Shown: piece by piece, positions 62,125-64,000 of the stretch
How the letters are laid out: every line of letters starts with the position of its first letter
Numbering within the stretch: position 1 is the stretch's first letter
DNA from: Histomonas meleagridis
Taxonomy: Eukaryota; Parabasalia; Tritrichomonadida; Dientamoebidae
Assembly (NCBI GenBank): GCA_020186115.1
Contig: WSYJ01000169.1
Coordinates: 62,001-126,000, forward strand
Direction of reading: 5' to 3'
Length of the DNA stretch: 64,000 nt
Position numbers and translations under genes: made by a program
The notes under the pieces: model-generated
Databases searched by the model: none
Told to the model about the DNA's origin: nothing
The model's input: the letters and a program-made list of their open reading frames with translations, nothing else

Positions 62125-64000
62125 ATGTCTGGTGCTCCACCTGGGACAGACAACCCACAAATCTCACTTGTAGAAGAAGATGAGCATCAAGTATGGAGCC
62201 AAAATATTGATTTAGGTTCTGGCCCTAAACTTCCACCAGTTGATTTTAAAGATCTTTTTACTCATAAAACTTCTCAATATTTCAATATTAAGCGCCTTCT
62301 GACTAGTAATCCAAGTTCTAGCAAAAATAAAATTGTTACAACACGACGACCAAAAATTCCAAAATTTAATACAAAATTTCAATGTCCACTTCCACAAGTA
62401 TTAGTACAACAAGGTGGCGATTCTGAACCATGGAATCTACGGTGTTTTTGTAATATTCGAAATGAACATGGTTTTATGATTCAATGTGAAAAATGTTTAA
62501 ATTGGCAACATGCAGCATGTGTTAACATCAACCAAAACACCATGCCTAACAAATACATCTGTCCTATTTGTTCTAACAAACACATTCGATGTTCGTGTGA
62601 AGATAATCTTAATTACCGTTATCCTCTTATTCAATGTTCCAAATGTGGTTATTGGGTTCATAAGAAATGTGAAGGTCTTGATTCTGGTCCATATTATACC
62701 AAAAATCATGTTTGTTATAAATGTGGCGGAACACCATCACAACCACCAGATGTTCATTTACCATTTGCACTCCCCATTGATAATCCTGTTGTTCATATTT
62801 CACAGAAAGTTATCAACGAAATGCACCCGTCGATTTTAACGGTTCCCTACATCAACATCTTAACGGTCGACTTCTTAGATCATGACATTAGTTTATTCCA
62901 ATTTGTTGAAACCATATATAACAGGATGCGTTCATTTTTTTATCTTACGCATCCATTAATCATATTTAATTCGTTAAAGAAACGTCGTGGAGATGTTTCA
63001 TTTTCATTCTTTCGATCCGTTTTTTATATTTTACAATTTTTATATGGGATTAACCAAGAGACTTCTGTTTATCTCTTTGATTTATTAGCCAAATATGATA
63101 TCTATCATCCGTATGAATTACCGACAACACTTTATACATGTACAATGTCACCATTTGATTGTAGTGATCCGGCGAAAATCGAACTTGAAAAACTTAAACA
63201 TATTACAGAGATTCTACAAGTTACATTACCATCAGATGTGCAAGTTCGAAATGGTAAATTATATTGTCAATCGCCATTACAAGGCGAACAACTTATAGCA
63301 GTTGTTGAAGGATTTGTTGGCACCATTGATGAATTTTGTTATGATAATGGCGTTGATCATCGTATATATTCCATATGCGGCACAAACTTAGTCATTGACA
63401 CAAGTAAAAACAATCCGCAATTCATACATAACTTTCGACGTAGTTTATGCCCAAATTGCGTTGTGAAGTTGTTCAAATGCGATGGAGTTACATACGTTGG
63501 AGTATTCGCAGGAATATCAGATGTAAATGGTATATCGAAGCGGACAAGAAGAGAAAAGTTTTCGATACTTCCAAACACCGAATTATTACTTCCAATCGAT
63601 TTCGCGCCGGCAACAATTGAAGAGCCGCAACAATTTATGAATTGGCGATTTAATGAAATTGATATTCAAGAGCCTGAAGTCATGCCAAATAATAACGAGA
63701 AAAAAGAAGAAAAGTCTTCGCCTCAAAAACATACAAGACCTTCGCGAGAAGAAAGAGATGAAACTGCAGCTATAAGACAAGTGGAAAGAAATAACAAGAA
63801 AAAGAAGAAAAAAATGGAAAGTGAAGTGAAAATTAAGAAAAAACCGGGAAAACCGGCGAAGCCGTTAAGGGGCGTAAAGCAACAACAAAATAATAATGTG
63901 TTGGAATGCTCTTTGTTTTCCATGTTACAAAGTGAAACACCGAGAACAGATTTGTTTGAAATCCCTAACGAAGAATTTAAACAAGATGATATGGAAGATG
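62125..64000 (+). CDS. PHD-PHD-SET-like chromatin protein (runs off window)
   Basis: An uninterrupted frame from the ATG at 62125 (MSGAPPGTDNPQ) to the window edge, 625 codons so far. Two adjacent PHD fingers are visible: the first at about 107-151 (RCFCNIRNEHGFMIQCEKCL, HAACV), the second at about 157-205 (RCSCEDN, IQCSKCGYWVHKKCEGL). A SET-like region follows at about 388-490 (AVVEGFVGTIDEFCYDNG, LVIDTSKNNPQFIHNFRRSL, CPNCVVKL). The order matches Set3/MLL5-type proteins, which read H3K4 methylation. The tail is Lys-rich (about 560-600). The usual NH(S/T)C and catalytic Tyr are not evident, so the SET may be inactive. Confidence 0.85.
   Translation, partial: MSGAPPGTDNPQISLVEEDEHQVWSQNIDLGSGPKLPPVDFKDLFTHKTSQYFNIKRLLTSNPSSSKNKIVTTRRPKIPKFNTKFQCPLPQVLVQQGGDSEPWNLRCFCNIRNEHGFMIQCEKCLNWQHAACVNINQNTMPNKYICPICSNKHIRCSCEDNLNYRYPLIQCSKCGYWVHKKCEGLDSGPYYTKNHVCYKCGGTPSQPPDVHLPFALPIDNPVVHISQKVINEMHPSILTVPYINILTVDFLDHDISLFQFVETIYNRMRSFFYLTHPLIIFNSLKKRRGDVSFSFFRSVFYILQFLYGINQETSVYLFDLLAKYDIYHPYELPTTLYTCTMSPFDCSDPAKIELEKLKHITEILQVTLPSDVQVRNGKLYCQSPLQGEQLIAVVEGFVGTIDEFCYDNGVDHRIYSICGTNLVIDTSKNNPQFIHNFRRSLCPNCVVKLFKCDGVTYVGVFAGISDVNGISKRTRREKFSILPNTELLLPIDFAPATIEEPQQFMNWRFNEIDIQEPEVMPNNNEKKEEKSSPQKHTRPSREERDETAAIRQVERNNKKKKKKMESEVKIKKKPGKPAKPLRGVKQQQNNNVLECSLFSMLQSETPRTDLFEIPNEEFKQDDMED

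Noticed and set aside
62510-62839. 109-codon + strand frame
   Set aside because: Out-of-frame shadow of the PHD fingers. The long frame from 62125 covers it.
1-64000. tRNA and rRNA genes
   Set aside because: No TTCGA-type T-loop with matching acceptor stem and no rRNA-like stretch was noticed on either strand by eye; a covariance-model search was not possible.

Overview
The window is AT-rich nuclear DNA (by eye about 70% A+T, not counted) from a flagellated protist of the parabasalid/trichomonad group; Tritrichomonas or Trichomonas is the best guess, but the species cannot be fixed from sequence alone. The evidence is a combination of lineage-typical families: DUF3447-plus-ankyrin genes, BspA-like leucine-rich surface proteins, a trichomonad-type Initiator-binding-domain protein (IBP39 family), an R2R3 Myb protein, centrin and other eukaryotic housekeeping genes on long uninterrupted reading frames, short intergenic spaces, and TAAA at or just after many stop codons, the known trichomonad poly(A) signal. 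No tRNA, rRNA, CRISPR array or bacterial operon structure was seen.

Layout. 0-7 kb: 5' end of a branched-chain aminotransferase, a class I sirtuin with one late frameshift, ankyrin locus A, a decayed Sel1-repeat gene and a four-span membrane protein. 7-17.5 kb: ankyrin locus B, a displaced fragment of an SLC12 transporter, a heavily frameshifted membrane-anchored glycoside-hydrolase-like pseudogene, a helical (I/LWEQ-like) protein split by one frameshift, and the intact SLC12 transporter that supplied the fragment. 18.5-31 kb: R2R3 Myb, ankyrin locus C, a 26-residue-repeat protein, a coiled-coil protein, an inositol-polyphosphate kinase and an exportin. 32-42 kb: BspA-like protein, doublecortin-domain protein, flavodoxin-fold quinone reductase, a Vti1-like SNARE and a very long putative bridge-like lipid-transfer protein. 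42-54 kb: ankyrin locus D, a second BspA-like protein, a Q/P-rich membrane protein, AP-1 gamma adaptin, a syntaxin-5-like SNARE, a basic hypothetical protein and the IBD protein. 53.6-64 kb: a 26-bp minisatellite, a myristoylation-type RING protein, a complete Mutator-like (MULE) transposon with TIRs and a 9-bp target duplication, a Tctex1 dynein light chain, a Cdc25-type phosphatase, centrin, and a PHD-PHD-SET-like protein that runs off the end.

The most unusual signal is in the four ankyrin loci. After a DUF3447 segment, each ankyrin repeat (about 100 nt) is separated from the next by a very AT-rich spacer of about 55-75 nt, so the unit is about 170 nt and cannot be read through in one frame. 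Nearly all of the roughly 26 repeat cassettes are free of stops and end in a correctly phased terminal repeat with a stop plus TAAA, whereas the spacers carry stops yet share a conserved core near their 3' ends. The cassettes may be mini-exons separated by homologous introns, or cassettes kept intact by recombination.

Functionally, three genes belong to membrane traffic (AP-1 gamma, Vti1-like, syntaxin-5-like), three to transcription or chromatin (Myb, IBD, PHD-SET), and several to cytoskeleton or cell cycle (centrin, Tctex1, doublecortin, Cdc25). Neighbouring genes show no operon-like functional grouping.
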